A stretch of 64,000 nt of DNA from Phycisphaerales bacterium (GTDB taxonomy: Bacteria; Planctomycetota; Phycisphaerae; Phycisphaerales; UBA1924): positions 124,001 through 188,000 of the forward strand of contig JAIEUA010000008.1 of NCBI GenBank assembly GCA_019744815.1, given 5' to 3'. The position numbers were made by a program, and so were the translations under genes. The first letter of the stretch is position 1. Every line of letters starts with the position of its first letter. Positions 1 through 9,688 of this stretch are shown in pieces. Under the pieces are notes generated by a model. That model made no database searches and was not told the DNA's origin. It worked only from the letters and a program-made list of their open reading frames with translations.

Positions 1-1830
1 ATCCAGCGACTCGGCGCTCTTCCGCACCTTGCCCTGATCCGCGTCGAGGCGGATCGCCGCCGATCGCAGTCCGGCGAGTTCCGCCAGCACCTGCTCGACG
101 AACTGCCCCTCGCTGATGATCCGAAGCTTTCGCGGCGAGGAGATCACCGGGGCGTGCGTCTGCCCTTCCAACGCAAAGCGATCCTGCGCCACCGCCGTCA
201 GGTGCAGCTCATCCCCCGGCTTGAGCGCGTAGCTCGACAGCTCGATCGTCGCCGGCGCCCGAGCCGTGCGCGCCTCCTCCGCATCGATCGCCACATCCCG
301 CGCCGCCAGCGACACCGGCTGTCCCGCGGCCTCGGCCGGCGCCCCGGGCGAGTCCGCACGCCCGCGGAGCGTCTGCGCCTCCAGCGAAAGCCGCGCCAAC
401 CCAACATCGTCGCGGCCCTCGCCCACGACATCCAGCACCGCGCTCGCCAGCACGGTCTCGTCCTGAGCGGGAAGCACCACGCTCGCGGTGGGCGCTTTGT
501 CCGTCACCACGCCCACCAGCAGCATCGCGGGCTCCGGGCTGGTGATGCCGAACTCGTCCTCGATCACAAGCCCCGCCCGCAACGATTCCTTGGGTGTAAA
601 CGACAGCGTCAGCGTCGCCATCCCGTTCACGTCCGTCTTCTGCAGCGTCATGCCCGCCGGCGGCTCCGCGCCGCCCAGCATCTTCTTCAGGAATCCCGTC
701 TCGCCCTCGCTCACCGGCACCGGCTTGCTCAGCGTCAGGGCCAGCCTGACCGTCGAACCCGCGAGCAGCGGCGACAGTGCGGCAGACTCCGCCCGCCCGG
801 CGCCGAGGTCCTTGGTGCCGGTCACAAACTCACCCAGCGCGGCCGTCCCCGCGTAGCTCGGCGGCACCACCGTCGCTTCCATCCGCGTGATCACCGGCGG
901 CTCGACCAGCTCCACCGCAGCGATCTCGGTCGCCGCGTCCGCGGTCTCGAACCAGTACTCCAACGTCGCCCGCGCGTTGTTGGTCCCGCTCGCCACCAAC
1001 GGCTCCACCAGCGACCTCGCATCAAGCAACCGCTCGAACAACTCTCCCCGCGGCGCGGACTCGTTCTTGACACCCTGCGAAGGGAGCAGCGTCGAGGCCG
1101 TCGCCGTAGTCGTCCCGTTCACCGTCACCCGGTACTTGGCCGTCACCCGCGTCTCGCCCACGTTGCGATTCGTGCGTGTCACCAGCGCCCGCAGCGGCAG
1201 CGCGGTCCCCAGCGCGTGCGCTCTGGCCGTCGTCGCGTTGAGCACCGCGGTGCGGCTCGGCCACTGCGTGTCGCTCCAGGGCGTCAGCACCCGCCGAGCG
1301 CCGATCAGCGTCATCGAGGGCGCCAAGAGACACAGCACCGCCAGCGGCACCACCGCCGTCAACAAGGACGTCGACCCGCGCTTGGACCCGCCGATCGGCC
1401 GCACCACATCTCGAATCGAGAGTTCTCGGAAAGCCTCGAGCGACCGCTGGACCACGTCCTTGGACAACGGAGAATCCGCCGACGCGAGCTCGAGCCCGCT
1501 GGCCAGCAACCCCCGCACCGGCGCTCCCGCCGGCGTCTGTTCCACCCGCAGGGCCACGTCGGTCAGCGAAGGCCGGAATCGGGCCGCGGGCACCAGCAGA
1601 CGGCGGCAACCCGCGATCACCGCGGCCAGCCCGAGCACAAACAACACCCACCGCATCGCCCCCGGCATGCGAATCACAAAGTCGAGCAGCCCGAGCACGA
1701 TCGCGACCCCAAGCGTGACGCCCAGGATCGCCGTCAGTCGGTCAAACACCAGCCAGAGTCGGATCCGCCACCGCAGCGCCGCCAGCGCTTTCTCGATCGG
1801 TCCCGACCGTTGTTCCTGCTCGTTCGCCAT
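1..1830 (-). CDS. DUF4175-like large membrane protein (C-terminus beyond window)
   Basis: The first 610 residues are present and the gene runs off the left edge. The ATG at 1830 is the first in-frame start and opens MANEQEQRSG. Three hydrophobic segments lie near residues 27-53, 57-75 and 154-176; a long extracytoplasmic-looking region rich in beta-type repeats follows. This three-helix start plus large soluble part resembles DUF4175-type proteins. It is the last visible gene of an operon with DUF58, BatA-like and VWA proteins, so a role in the same envelope or chaperone-like complex is inferred. A 261-nt gap separates it from the upstream VWA gene. No catalytic motif is visible. Family assignment is moderate; the reading frame is secure because the translation is continuous and of normal composition. 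Confidence 0.75.
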   Translation of the reverse strand, partial: MANEQEQRSGPIEKALAALRWRIRLWLVFDRLTAILGVTLGVAIVLGLLDFVIRMPGAMRWVLFVLGLAAVIAGCRRLLVPAARFRPSLTDVALRVEQTPAGAPVRGLLASGLELASADSPLSKDVVQRSLEAFRELSIRDVVRPIGGSKRGSTSLLTAVVPLAVLCLLAPSMTLIGARRVLTPWSDTQWPSRTAVLNATTARAHALGTALPLRALVTRTNRNVGETRVTAKYRVTVNGTTTATASTLLPSQGVKNESAPRGELFERLLDARSLVEPLVASGTNNARATLEYWFETADAATEIAAVELVEPPVITRMEATVVPPSYAGTAALGEFVTGTKDLGAGRAESAALSPLLAGSTVRLALTLSKPVPVSEGETGFLKKMLGGAEPPAGMTLQKTDVNGMATLTLSFTPKESLRAGLVIEDEFGITSPEPAMLLVGVVTDKAPTASVVLPAQDETVLASAVLDVVGEGRDDVGLARLSLEAQTLRGRADSPGAPAEAAGQPVSLAARDVAIDAEEARTARAPATIELSSYALKPGDELHLTAVAQDRFALEGQTHAPVISSPRKLRIISEGQFVEQVLAELAGLRSAAIRLDADQGKVRKSAESLD

Positions 1831-2091
1831 GGGTCCCGACGGTTCCTTCCGAGCGGTCCTTCCACCGGTTCAGAGTGGGCGGGCCATCCGGCCCACTCTC
1901 ACACATCGTCCAGCGCGAGCACGGGCCGCACCGTTCATCCTTACCCAACACCGCCCCGTCCCCGCCCCACCCGCTCCCCACCCCAACCTTCGACCGACCA
2001 ACCCACAACCTTCTCACTGTACGGGAAATACAGAGATCAGTGCGATCCGATTCACCGAATCACCCGGCCCGCCCCTCGCCGTGGATGTTCC

Positions 2092-4470
2092 TCACGCCAG
2101 CCGCATCAACCGCCGCGCGATCCACTCGACGCACAGCAGGGTCAGCAGCACCGCCCAGACCACGGGCTTGTCCCAGAGTGTCTCGATCGCCGAAGGCCCC
2201 GCGGTCCGGATTTCGCGGTTCGGAAGAAGTTCGGACAAGCGTGCGATCTCCTCCGGCTTCAGCACCCGCCCCCCGCTCGCATCGCTCAGCCGTGCCAGCC
2301 CCAAATGGTCGGTCGTGACATCGCGCAGCTCGTCATCGCGGTCCCGCACCTCAACCGTGGCGGACAAGTTCAGCCCGCTCAACGCCGCGTCGGTGGGCGT
2401 GAGCGTGTAATCACCCGCCTCCGCAAACGTCCAACTGGCGCTGTACAGACCCGAGGACTCCCCAGCTTCGCCCCCCGCCCGGGGCGTCAGCGTGATCATC
2501 TGCGCCGCCGCCTGCGGATCGGTCGACTGGGCCTTGACCGTCATCGACGCCGGCCGCGCGACCATCAGCGACTGATCCACCAGCCGCAGCGACACCTGCA
2601 CCGGCTGCTGCACCGCGACCCGCTCGGGCGCCGCTTCCAGAATCGCCCCCGCCCCGCCGCGGACCAGGCTCTCCCGCGCCAGCAACCGGATCAGCGGCAA
2701 CCAGAATCGCTCAGGCAGCGTCTCGCCACGCCCGAAGCGCCAACGCCAGATCTCGTCCGTCGCCACGTAGATCACCCGCCCCGCGCCGTACCGCATGGTG
2801 ATCACCAACGGCGTCGACCCCGCGCTCTCGCTATTGGCGATCACCGGAGCGGAGGCCATCGTCGCCCGCGCGAGAACCTCGGCCGCGGGCTTCAGCCGGT
2901 TGCTCTCGATGCGCTGCGCGTAACGGAGCGAGGTCCATCCCGCATTCGGATCGCTCAGAATCGGCGGCCACACCAACGTGTCCCCTTCGCCCAGCCGCAG
3001 CACCCCCAGCCGCTCCGCCGCCGCGCCGGGCGAGACCAGCACGCTCTCCGCGTACGGCCGGGCCGCATCGGTCGAGTCGTCCATCGTGAACGGCAGCAAA
3101 TCCGCCAGCGGCGTCGACCGGTACGACCCCGGCGTCGCGCTCGCCCCGCCGATCCACAGCAAGCCCGCCCCCTTCTCCGCCACCAACTGCTTGATCTGGG
3201 CCTGCTGCTCCGCGCTCAACAGCTCCGAGCGCACATCGCCCAGCACCACCACATCGAACGGCTGCCACTCTTCTTTCGTTCTGGGCAAAGAGGCGAGCGG
3301 GTCCGAACCCTCCTGCAAAAACCGGCGGTCCGCCGAGAGAATCAACGCGCTCGAGCGGATCGTCCGCTCGCGCAACAGCAGGTTCTTGAGGTAGCGATAC
3401 TCCCACCGCGGATAGCCATCCACGAGCGCGACACGAATCGGCCGATCGATCACCCGCAGCCGCACGCTCAGCTTCTGATTGAGCGGGTCATCGTCGCCGC
3501 CGCCCGACCCCACGCCGGGCAGCACGCTCCGCACGATCCACTTGGCCTCCTGCTCACCCCTGGGCCTCGTGGTCAGCGTCAGCCGATGGTTCTCCGGCTC
3601 GTTCCCCGTCAGCTCGCGCGAGTCGAGCACCGCGCCTGTCGCCTCGTCCACCAGCTCCACCTTCGCGCCCTTGAGCTTCTCCCGCGGCCCCAGCGCATCG
3701 AGATCGACCGTCACCGGCACGATGTCGCCGACAAACGCCACCCCCGGCTGGGTAGATCGACGCAGCGCGACCCGCGCCGGCGCCGTCTCCGAACCCAGCG
3801 AGATCGAGAAGATCGGTATCTGCCGCGCCTGCAGCTGCCGAAGAAGCGCCCGGCTCGGCTCGTCCGCGCTCCGCCCGTCGCTCAGCAGCACCACGCCCGC
3901 CACCGGCCTCGTCGCGACGCGTCGCAGCGCCTGCTCGACCGAGTCGGCGATAAGCGTCCGTCCGCCGCTGGCCTCCGGCATCGGCTTTGCGCCCTCGCCC
4001 GGCCGCGGCACGTCGTAGACCCGATCGCTGAAGCCCAGCCACAACAACTCGCGCTTGGGGCTCAAGGCCTCCAGCGTCGGCCGAAGCCTCGCCAGGGCGT
4101 CCTTGAGCTGCTGATCCCGCGAGCCCGCCGGCGTGTCACGCACCAGCATCGACGCCGAGCGATCCGCCAGCACCACCACCCAGTCGCGCTGCACGCTCTC
4201 TTCCGTCTTCACCAGCCGCGGCCCGCTGATCATCACCGCCACCAGCATCAGGGCCAGCCCGCGGAGCACGGCGCAGACCACCCGCGTCCGCCGCGACGCA
4301 TCCAACCTCCGGTACGCGAGCACCGCCAACCCCGCCGCCCCCAGCACCACCAGCGTCCACGCCCACGCCGGCAGCGGATACGCCCACTCGAGCGACACGC
4401 CCTCCTGCCCGGGACGGATCTCGCCCAGAGAGAACACCCGCGCGAAGAGTTGCAGCAAGGTGTCTCTCAC
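2092..4470 (-). CDS. VWA / glutamine amidotransferase-like membrane protein
   Basis: 792 residues. Two membrane helices lie near 35-55 and 65-83. A von Willebrand A domain follows with an intact MIDAS D103-x-S105-x-S107 (motif ADRSASM). From about residue 345 a class I glutamine amidotransferase-like fold begins (VDGYPRWEYRYL), as in many planctomycete VWA proteins, without an obvious catalytic Cys-His pair. A final helix lies near 770-790. The start ATG overlaps the stop of the BatA-like gene by 4 bp, so the two are translationally coupled. By family, such proteins work with MoxR-type ATPases and DUF58 proteins in metal-dependent binding or assembly at the membrane. The exact substrate is unknown. 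Confidence 0.85.
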   Translation of the reverse strand: MRDTLLQLFARVFSLGEIRPGQEGVSLEWAYPLPAWAWTLVVLGAAGLAVLAYRRLDASRRTRVVCAVLRGLALMLVAVMISGPRLVKTEESVQRDWVVVLADRSASMLVRDTPAGSRDQQLKDALARLRPTLEALSPKRELLWLGFSDRVYDVPRPGEGAKPMPEASGGRTLIADSVEQALRRVATRPVAGVVLLSDGRSADEPSRALLRQLQARQIPIFSISLGSETAPARVALRRSTQPGVAFVGDIVPVTVDLDALGPREKLKGAKVELVDEATGAVLDSRELTGNEPENHRLTLTTRPRGEQEAKWIVRSVLPGVGSGGGDDDPLNQKLSVRLRVIDRPIRVALVDGYPRWEYRYLKNLLLRERTIRSSALILSADRRFLQEGSDPLASLPRTKEEWQPFDVVVLGDVRSELLSAEQQAQIKQLVAEKGAGLLWIGGASATPGSYRSTPLADLLPFTMDDSTDAARPYAESVLVSPGAAAERLGVLRLGEGDTLVWPPILSDPNAGWTSLRYAQRIESNRLKPAAEVLARATMASAPVIANSESAGSTPLVITMRYGAGRVIYVATDEIWRWRFGRGETLPERFWLPLIRLLARESLVRGGAGAILEAAPERVAVQQPVQVSLRLVDQSLMVARPASMTVKAQSTDPQAAAQMITLTPRAGGEAGESSGLYSASWTFAEAGDYTLTPTDAALSGLNLSATVEVRDRDDELRDVTTDHLGLARLSDASGGRVLKPEEIARLSELLPNREIRTAGPSAIETLWDKPVVWAVLLTLLCVEWIARRLMRLA

Positions 4471-6857
4471 GCCGCCGCTCCGCGATTGATGTTTTCGGTC
4501 GTCGAAGCATCAGCCTGTACGCGGACTCCGCTCGCACCGGCCTTCGCCGCCGCGCCGCTGCCGAACATCGATCCCACACTCGCGTGGCTGAACCACCGCG
4601 ACAGCAGCGCGTCAAGCACCAGGAGCACCAGCCCCGCGATCAGCAGCGGCAGGTCCATCGGCGGCGTCCGATTCGTCCTCGGCAACGCCTCCCGCCCCGG
4701 CTTCTCACCCGCCGGCGTCGACTTCAAGTACGTCACGCTCGTCGCCTGAGCGCTCGCCTTGAGCACCGGGGTCAACTGTTCTTGCGTCTGCAGGTCCGTC
4801 GCGCTGCCCGCCGAGTCCGCGTTGATCGCGACCAACTCGCGCGTCGCGCCCCGGGCATCGACCCGCCGCCAGAGCGACGCCGTCCGCGCAAACTCCGACA
4901 TCGCCGCCGACCCGGATCCCCCATCCGTCGCAATCCGGCGCAGGTCCGCGGGCTCCGGCACGCTCGCGCCCGCCAACAGATTCGCCGACCCCGACGCCAC
5001 GCCGACACCCTGACGCACCAGCTCCTGGAACAGCGGCACCATCAGCGGCATCGCCGGCAAGCTTGTGGACTCCAGCTCCGGCGCCGTCAGCAGGACCGCC
5101 AGAAGGCCCCGCGAAGACCCATCCGGCCGCGCCGCCACAAGCCACGGCGAACCATCCTCCAGCGTCAACAGCCGCGCCGCCTCTCCAACACTGCCCGACC
5201 CCATCCCCGACCCCATCCCCGACCCCATCCCAGACCCCATCTCAGTACCCAGCCATCGCACCACCACCACCGGCTTCACCAATTCATCCAGCTCCGCGCT
5301 CAAGCCGGCCAGAACCGCCGCCAGCGGCGACGCATCCGTCGCCATCGCCCGCACGCTCCTGGGTGCCCCGTTCCCCGACGCCGACACCTCGCGGGCCACG
5401 GTCCATGTCAATCCAAACGCCTTCGTCATCGGCTCCGGCCACATCTGCACCGCCGCCGCCGCGGAGGTCGGCGCGGTCACGACCACCAAACCACCCTTGC
5501 GGGCAAACTCCGACAACGACATCCAGCCGTCCGAGGCGAGCAGGTCCGGGCGAGTCACAAACACACTGTCCACGCCGATCAAGTCCGCCGGCGAGAGCCG
5601 GGCTAGATCCACCCGCGCGACCGAGATCGGTTCGTTCTCCGCCTCGAGCGCCCCGCTCGTCCCGCCGGTGCGGGGCGAGAGCGCGAGCGTGATCCAATCC
5701 GCCGCCGAGTACGCCGTCGGCCCGGCGCCGAGATTCTCACCCGCCGGCGCCGCGATGACCACCTTCACGGTCTCGCGCGACTTCCACGCCCGCCGAAAAA
5801 CGTTGTCGCTGGCGATCGCGTCGTCGTCCAGTCGCGCCTCGATCCACAGCGCCCCGGTCGTCGCCTTCTTGCCCGGCTCCACCTTCGCGAACCCGATGGG
5901 CGCGAGCACGGTCGCCGTCTCCTGCCCCGCCGCGAACCGCACCGCCGTCGTCGCCCACGCCGGAGCCTCGCTCTCACCGACCGAGATCGCCGCCAGGCGC
6001 AGGTTCGCGGTCGCCCCCGCCGCCACCCCCGGCCCGTGCCGCACGATCGTCACCCGCGCCTGCTGCGTCTCCTGCCCGGAGGCATCCCGCAAGAGCACGC
6101 TCCGCAGCGGCTCCACGCTCACGATCGCCGCGTTGTCGAGCGCCGCATCCGCCGGGTCGCTCACGATCAACTCCGGCCGCATCGCCGATTCCGCCACCGG
6201 CTCCGCCACCTTGGCCGCGTCGATCGACCCGCGGCGAAGCCCGCTCAGAAGCGCGATCGCCGACTGCCGCGCCGCGTCCCGACCCAGAAGGTCCCGCGCC
6301 GAGGCGATCGCGCCCGTCATGTCCGCCGCGCTGTCCGTCGCTTCGACCGCCTCGATCGCCCGCCGCACCCCCGCCAGTTCCGTTGTCAGCGGCGTCGCCA
6401 CCTTCTCCGCCGGCGCTCCCATCGTCACCAGCGCCGCCCGATCGCCGCGCCCCGCGTCCAGCCCTTCCAGCACCCGCAGCGCCGCGTCCTTGTTCGCCTG
6501 CAGCTCGGACTTCTCACCCGCCCCGACCGCCTGCGCCGCGAGCGAGTTGTCCACCACCAGCACCACATCCCGCGGCACGCGGCTCTGCAGCACCGAATCG
6601 CCCGCGAACATCGGCCTGCCAACCGCCAACGCGAGCAGCAGCACCGCCAGCGTGCGAGCAGCGAGAATCAAGATCTGCTCCAGCCGCATCCGCTTGCGCT
6701 GCCGCTTGAACGCCTCCAGCACAAACCGCATCGCGCCCCATTCCAAGGGCTTGGTCCGCCGCCGGAACAGCAAATGAATCGCGATCGGCGCGAGCACACA
6801 CCCCAGTGCCGTCAACGCGAGGATGGGGTTCAGAAAGGTCATCGAGGATGCACTCAA
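4467..6857 (-). CDS. BatA-like membrane protein with degenerate VWA domain
   Basis: 796 residues. The N-terminus carries the BatA signature (FLNPILAL..., IHLLFRRR) with helices near 10-30 and 61-80 and a C-terminal helix near 738-757. The VWA-like domain begins near residue 97, but the MIDAS reads D103-x-S105-x-A107, so one metal-coordinating serine is replaced. A second ATG six codons in (MTFLNP) is an equally good start. A short Gly-Met-Gly-Ser repeat near residues 539-554 is encoded by a 12-bp tandem repeat. It lies 12 bp downstream of the DUF58 gene and overlaps the next gene by 4 bp. Probable role: membrane partner in a DUF58/VWA complex. Confidence 0.85.
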   Translation of the reverse strand: MSASSMTFLNPILALTALGCVLAPIAIHLLFRRRTKPLEWGAMRFVLEAFKRQRKRMRLEQILILAARTLAVLLLALAVGRPMFAGDSVLQSRVPRDVVLVVDNSLAAQAVGAGEKSELQANKDAALRVLEGLDAGRGDRAALVTMGAPAEKVATPLTTELAGVRRAIEAVEATDSAADMTGAIASARDLLGRDAARQSAIALLSGLRRGSIDAAKVAEPVAESAMRPELIVSDPADAALDNAAIVSVEPLRSVLLRDASGQETQQARVTIVRHGPGVAAGATANLRLAAISVGESEAPAWATTAVRFAAGQETATVLAPIGFAKVEPGKKATTGALWIEARLDDDAIASDNVFRRAWKSRETVKVVIAAPAGENLGAGPTAYSAADWITLALSPRTGGTSGALEAENEPISVARVDLARLSPADLIGVDSVFVTRPDLLASDGWMSLSEFARKGGLVVVTAPTSAAAAVQMWPEPMTKAFGLTWTVAREVSASGNGAPRSVRAMATDASPLAAVLAGLSAELDELVKPVVVVRWLGTEMGSGMGSGMGSGMGSGSVGEAARLLTLEDGSPWLVAARPDGSSRGLLAVLLTAPELESTSLPAMPLMVPLFQELVRQGVGVASGSANLLAGASVPEPADLRRIATDGGSGSAAMSEFARTASLWRRVDARGATRELVAINADSAGSATDLQTQEQLTPVLKASAQATSVTYLKSTPAGEKPGREALPRTNRTPPMDLPLLIAGLVLLVLDALLSRWFSHASVGSMFGSGAAAKAGASGVRVQADASTTENINRGAAA
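5194..5241. repeat. 12-bp tandem repeat inside the BatA-like gene
   Basis: Four tandem 12-bp units of the form CCCGACCCCATC, the last with one change, run from 5194 to 5241. On the minus strand each encodes Gly-Met-Gly-Ser. The length is a multiple of three, so gain or loss of a unit keeps the frame. Confidence 0.9.
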
Positions 6858-6869
6858 GCCAACAAGTCT

Positions 6870-7910
6870 TCAGGCCAGATGCCGCTTGATCTGGGCGTTG
6901 CGCCGCGACACAAAGGCCGCCAGGGTCGGCCCGAGATACTCGTGCGTGTTCACCAACGTGTGGTCGTACCCCAGCCCGCGCAAGAGCGTCCGCAGCTGCG
7001 TGTTGTGCTCCTCGATCGCCGCCAGATACGCCGACCGGATCGACCTCGGGTCCAGCCGCAGGGGCGACTCGCCCTCCAGCCCTTGGAAGATCACCCCTCC
7101 CGCGGCATCGCGGAGATCAAACTCGAGCTCCGCGCGGTCCAGCACCTGGAACGCCATGATGTCGGCCTTGGCGTGCCGCGCCCGCGCCAAGGCATCGCGG
7201 ATCGCGCCGATATCCATAAAAAAGTCGCTGACGATCGCGATGATGCACCGGTTGGTGACCTGACCCAGCGTCTGATCGATGGCCCGCCGCAGGTCGCTCG
7301 ACTTCTGCGCCGCGGACGTTCCTCGGGCCGGGTGCGACGCCAGCGCGCTCACGATCTGCCGCCACGTCTCCTGCCCGCTCGATCGCTTCAGCATCAGCTT
7401 GATCTGATCGTCGAACATCTCCAGCCCCACCCGGTCGCCCTGGCGCAGCGTGATATACGACAACGCCGCCGCCAGCGCCGTCGCGTGGTCGAACTTGCTC
7501 CAGTGCGTCCGCCCGTCCGGGCTGGTGTCGTGACCCACACCCGAGGCGTCCGCGAACGTGCGACTGCCGAACGACATCGACCCCGAGCAATCCACCAGCA
7601 CGATCAGATCAAGATTCGTCTCCTGCTGATACTGCTTCAGATGGAGCTTGTCCGAGCGGGCAAAGACCTTCCAGTCCAGGTGCCGCAGGTCGTCACCCGG
7701 CGAGTACGGCCGGTGCTGCGCGAACTCGACCGAGAAGCCCTGATACGGCGACCGGTGCTGGCCGCTCGAAAGCCCCTCGACGATCATCTTGGCCCGCATC
7801 TCAAACGTCGCGAGCCTGGCCAGCGTCTGCGGGTGCAGGTACAGCGACGCATCGATCGAGCGGCCGCCCGCACGATCGTCGCCCTCCGGGTTGTTCTCGC
7901 CGATGGCCAT
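6870..7910 (-). CDS. DUF58 domain protein
   Basis: 346 residues from the ATG at 7910 (MAIGENNPEG). A longer in-frame start at 7991 exists but its extension is not typical of the family. The DUF58 signature (R-PYSPGDDLRHLDWK...LHLKQ) lies near residues 66-92, and a VWA-like MIDAS D107-x-S109-x-S111 (VDCSGSM) follows. Soluble, no membrane helix. DUF58 proteins usually sit beside MoxR AAA+ ATPases; here no MoxR gene is in the cluster, and the upstream neighbour is divergent. No Shine-Dalgarno precedes the start; a -10-like TACTCT lies 6 nt before it. First gene of the four-gene minus-strand operon. Confidence 0.9.
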   Translation of the reverse strand: MAIGENNPEGDDRAGGRSIDASLYLHPQTLARLATFEMRAKMIVEGLSSGQHRSPYQGFSVEFAQHRPYSPGDDLRHLDWKVFARSDKLHLKQYQQETNLDLIVLVDCSGSMSFGSRTFADASGVGHDTSPDGRTHWSKFDHATALAAALSYITLRQGDRVGLEMFDDQIKLMLKRSSGQETWRQIVSALASHPARGTSAAQKSSDLRRAIDQTLGQVTNRCIIAIVSDFFMDIGAIRDALARARHAKADIMAFQVLDRAELEFDLRDAAGGVIFQGLEGESPLRLDPRSIRSAYLAAIEEHNTQLRTLLRGLGYDHTLVNTHEYLGPTLAAFVSRRNAQIKRHLA

Positions 7911-7916
7911 CGCTGG

Positions 7917-7922
7917 AGAGTA
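7917..7922 (-). promoter_or_regulatory. candidate -10 box, near-leaderless DUF58 operon promoter
   Basis: TACTCT on the minus strand ends 6 nt before the ATG at 7910. A TTGGGC at a suboptimal 19-nt spacing could be the -35. With a start site about 7 nt downstream the transcript would begin at or next to the start codon. Confidence 0.4.
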
Positions 7923-8020
7923 GAAGGAAACCGACCTGCCCGCCCAAACAAACTCGATTCGCCCGACGTGGTACGCTGCAGCCAGCCGCAAGTTTCGACT
8001 TCCGCACCCGGAGTTCCCCC

Positions 8021-8467
8021 TTGAGCCCTTCTTTCAGCCGATGCACCCTCGCCTTCTTTGCGGTCGCCGCATTCCTGCTCGTCGGCTGCGAGAACAAGCT
8101 GACCAAAGAAAACTACGACCGCATCCAGGTCGGGATGACGATCTACCAGGTCACCGACATCCTGGGCGAGGGCGAGAAACAGGACAAGGGCGGGGCCTCC
8201 CGAATCGCCCAGGACATCCTCGGCGCCGACATCTCCGCCGCCACCGCACGCCAGAACGCCAACCAGGCCAAGCAAGGTCTCAAAGACCTCACCGGCCCCC
8301 AAGGCTCCACGCCACAGGTCGACAAGCCCAAGTCTCCCCGCCCACCCAGCGGCGTCCCCAACGCCCCCGTCCGCGACGTCTTCCTGTGGAAGTCCGACAA
8401 GGTCGAGATCAACGTCGAGTTCATGGACGAAAAGGTCGTCTCCAAGAACCAGATCGGCCTGGATTAG
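8021..8467 (+). CDS. BamE/SmpA-like lipoprotein
   Basis: 148 residues from TTG at 8021, supported by GGAG placed 7 nt upstream. A signal peptide ends in the lipobox LVGC with Cys23 as the lipidated residue. The following ENYDRIQVGMTIYQVTDILG resembles the SmpA/BamE fold repeat, in which a short helix precedes a G-M-T motif. The middle is Pro/Gln/Lys-rich; the C-terminus has beta-type segments (VFLWKSDKVEINVEFMDEKV) typical of this fold. BamE-like lipoproteins assist outer-membrane protein assembly, but no other Bam genes are near and the exact role is not assignable. Transcribed divergently from the DUF58 operon. Confidence 0.75.
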   Translation: MSPSFSRCTLAFFAVAAFLLVGCENKLTKENYDRIQVGMTIYQVTDILGEGEKQDKGGASRIAQDILGADISAATARQNANQAKQGLKDLTGPQGSTPQVDKPKSPRPPSGVPNAPVRDVFLWKSDKVEINVEFMDEKVVSKNQIGLD

Positions 8468-8548
8468 CGGGCCTGTCTTTTCACGCCTCGCACGCAACAC
8501 ACCGCCCTCGCCCGCGTTGGTCCTGTGTCATCTCGCAGGAGCCTTCCC

Positions 8549-9628
8549 ATGCTGTTCCACGCGCTCTCGCGGCGTCACATCCTCGGCTTGGCCCTAGCCG
8601 CCTGCCTCGCCGCCTTCACCCACGTCGCCTCCGCCCAGCACTACAAGCCCGAGCCCGGCCCGTTCAAGACCGAGAGCGTCGACCTCGTGCTCACCGCCGA
8701 CGATGTCCCCGCCCGCGGCGAGTCGGCCCGCGACATTCCCATCAAGGTGCGCTACCCCCTCGCCGCGAACGGCCCGCTCCCGCTCGTCGTCTTCAGCCAC
8801 GGCATGGGCGGCTCCTCCAACGCGTTCCCCGAGTTGTCCGACCATCTCGCCAGCCACGGCTACGTCGTCATCCTGCCCACGCACTCCGACTCGGTCAAAC
8901 TCCGCCGCGAGAAAGGCGAGGACGCGGGACGCGAGATCCTCGGCAACCCCGCCGCGTACGTCCGCAACGTCAAGCCCTTCGAACGAGTCGACGACGTGAA
9001 ACGCATCCTCGACGCGATACCCACGCTCGAGCAGAAGATCTTCCCCGACGCCAAGGCCACCATCTCCCGCGAAGCGATCGCCATGGCCGGTCACTCCGCC
9101 GGCGCGATGACGACCCAGATCGCCTTCGGCGTCAAGGCCCGCACCCGCCTCCTCGGCGGCGTGCAGAGCGTCGCCGACCCACGGATCAAGGCCGCCGTCG
9201 TGATCTCAGGCCAGGGCCTCAAAACCCGCCTGTTCACCAAGGACAGCTGGTCCGACCTCGACAAGCCCATGCTCGTCATCACCGGCAGCGAGGACAAGGC
9301 CAGAGCCGGCAACGACACCCCCGAATCGCGTCGTCACCCCTTCGAGTACGCCCCCGCCACAAAGGGCGAGCCGCACACCTATCTGTTGTGGATCGAGGGC
9401 GCGACGCACGGGTCGTACTCCGGCAAGTCCGCCGCCACGCTCCTGGGCGAGAAGCCCGACGACCCCGCCATGGTCGCCGCTGCGACCACCTCCGCGACCC
9501 TGGCCTTCCTCGACGCGTACGTGAAGCTCGCGCCCAACAGCGACGAGGCCAACGCCGCACGCCGCTATCTCCTCGGCGACTCGATCTCCACCGCGAGCAA
9601 CAAGAAGGCCTCGATCCAGAGCAAGTGA
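8549..9628 (+). CDS. secreted alpha/beta hydrolase (PAF-acetylhydrolase/dienelactone type)
   Basis: 359 residues from ATG 8549, preceded by AGGAG at 7-nt spacing; an in-frame GTG at 8525 is less well placed. A Sec signal peptide spans about residues 1-29 (ending ASAQ). The alpha/beta hydrolase core shows the oxyanion-loop HGMGGS (84-89), nucleophile elbow G181-H-S183-A-G185, likely acid D249 (GSEDK) and likely base H287 (ATHGSY). Spacing fits chlorophyllase/PAF-acetylhydrolase-like or polyester-hydrolase-like enzymes. A predicted extracytoplasmic esterase; the substrate cannot be told from sequence. It lies 81 bp after the lipoprotein gene, so it may be co-transcribed. Confidence 0.85.
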   Translation: MLFHALSRRHILGLALAACLAAFTHVASAQHYKPEPGPFKTESVDLVLTADDVPARGESARDIPIKVRYPLAANGPLPLVVFSHGMGGSSNAFPELSDHLASHGYVVILPTHSDSVKLRREKGEDAGREILGNPAAYVRNVKPFERVDDVKRILDAIPTLEQKIFPDAKATISREAIAMAGHSAGAMTTQIAFGVKARTRLLGGVQSVADPRIKAAVVISGQGLKTRLFTKDSWSDLDKPMLVITGSEDKARAGNDTPESRRHPFEYAPATKGEPHTYLLWIEGATHGSYSGKSAATLLGEKPDDPAMVAAATTSATLAFLDAYVKLAPNSDEANAARRYLLGDSISTASNKKASIQSK

Positions 9629-9688
9629 GAAGCGGTTGCGATCGCGTCGCCTTCTGCCGCGGGCCGACCTTTCCGCCTCGCCACAACC

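Noticed and set aside
154..4749. 1531-codon plus-strand ORF opposite the VWA/BatA genes
   Set aside because: Arg/Pro/His-rich translation, antisense to two clearly coding genes; a GC-driven shadow.
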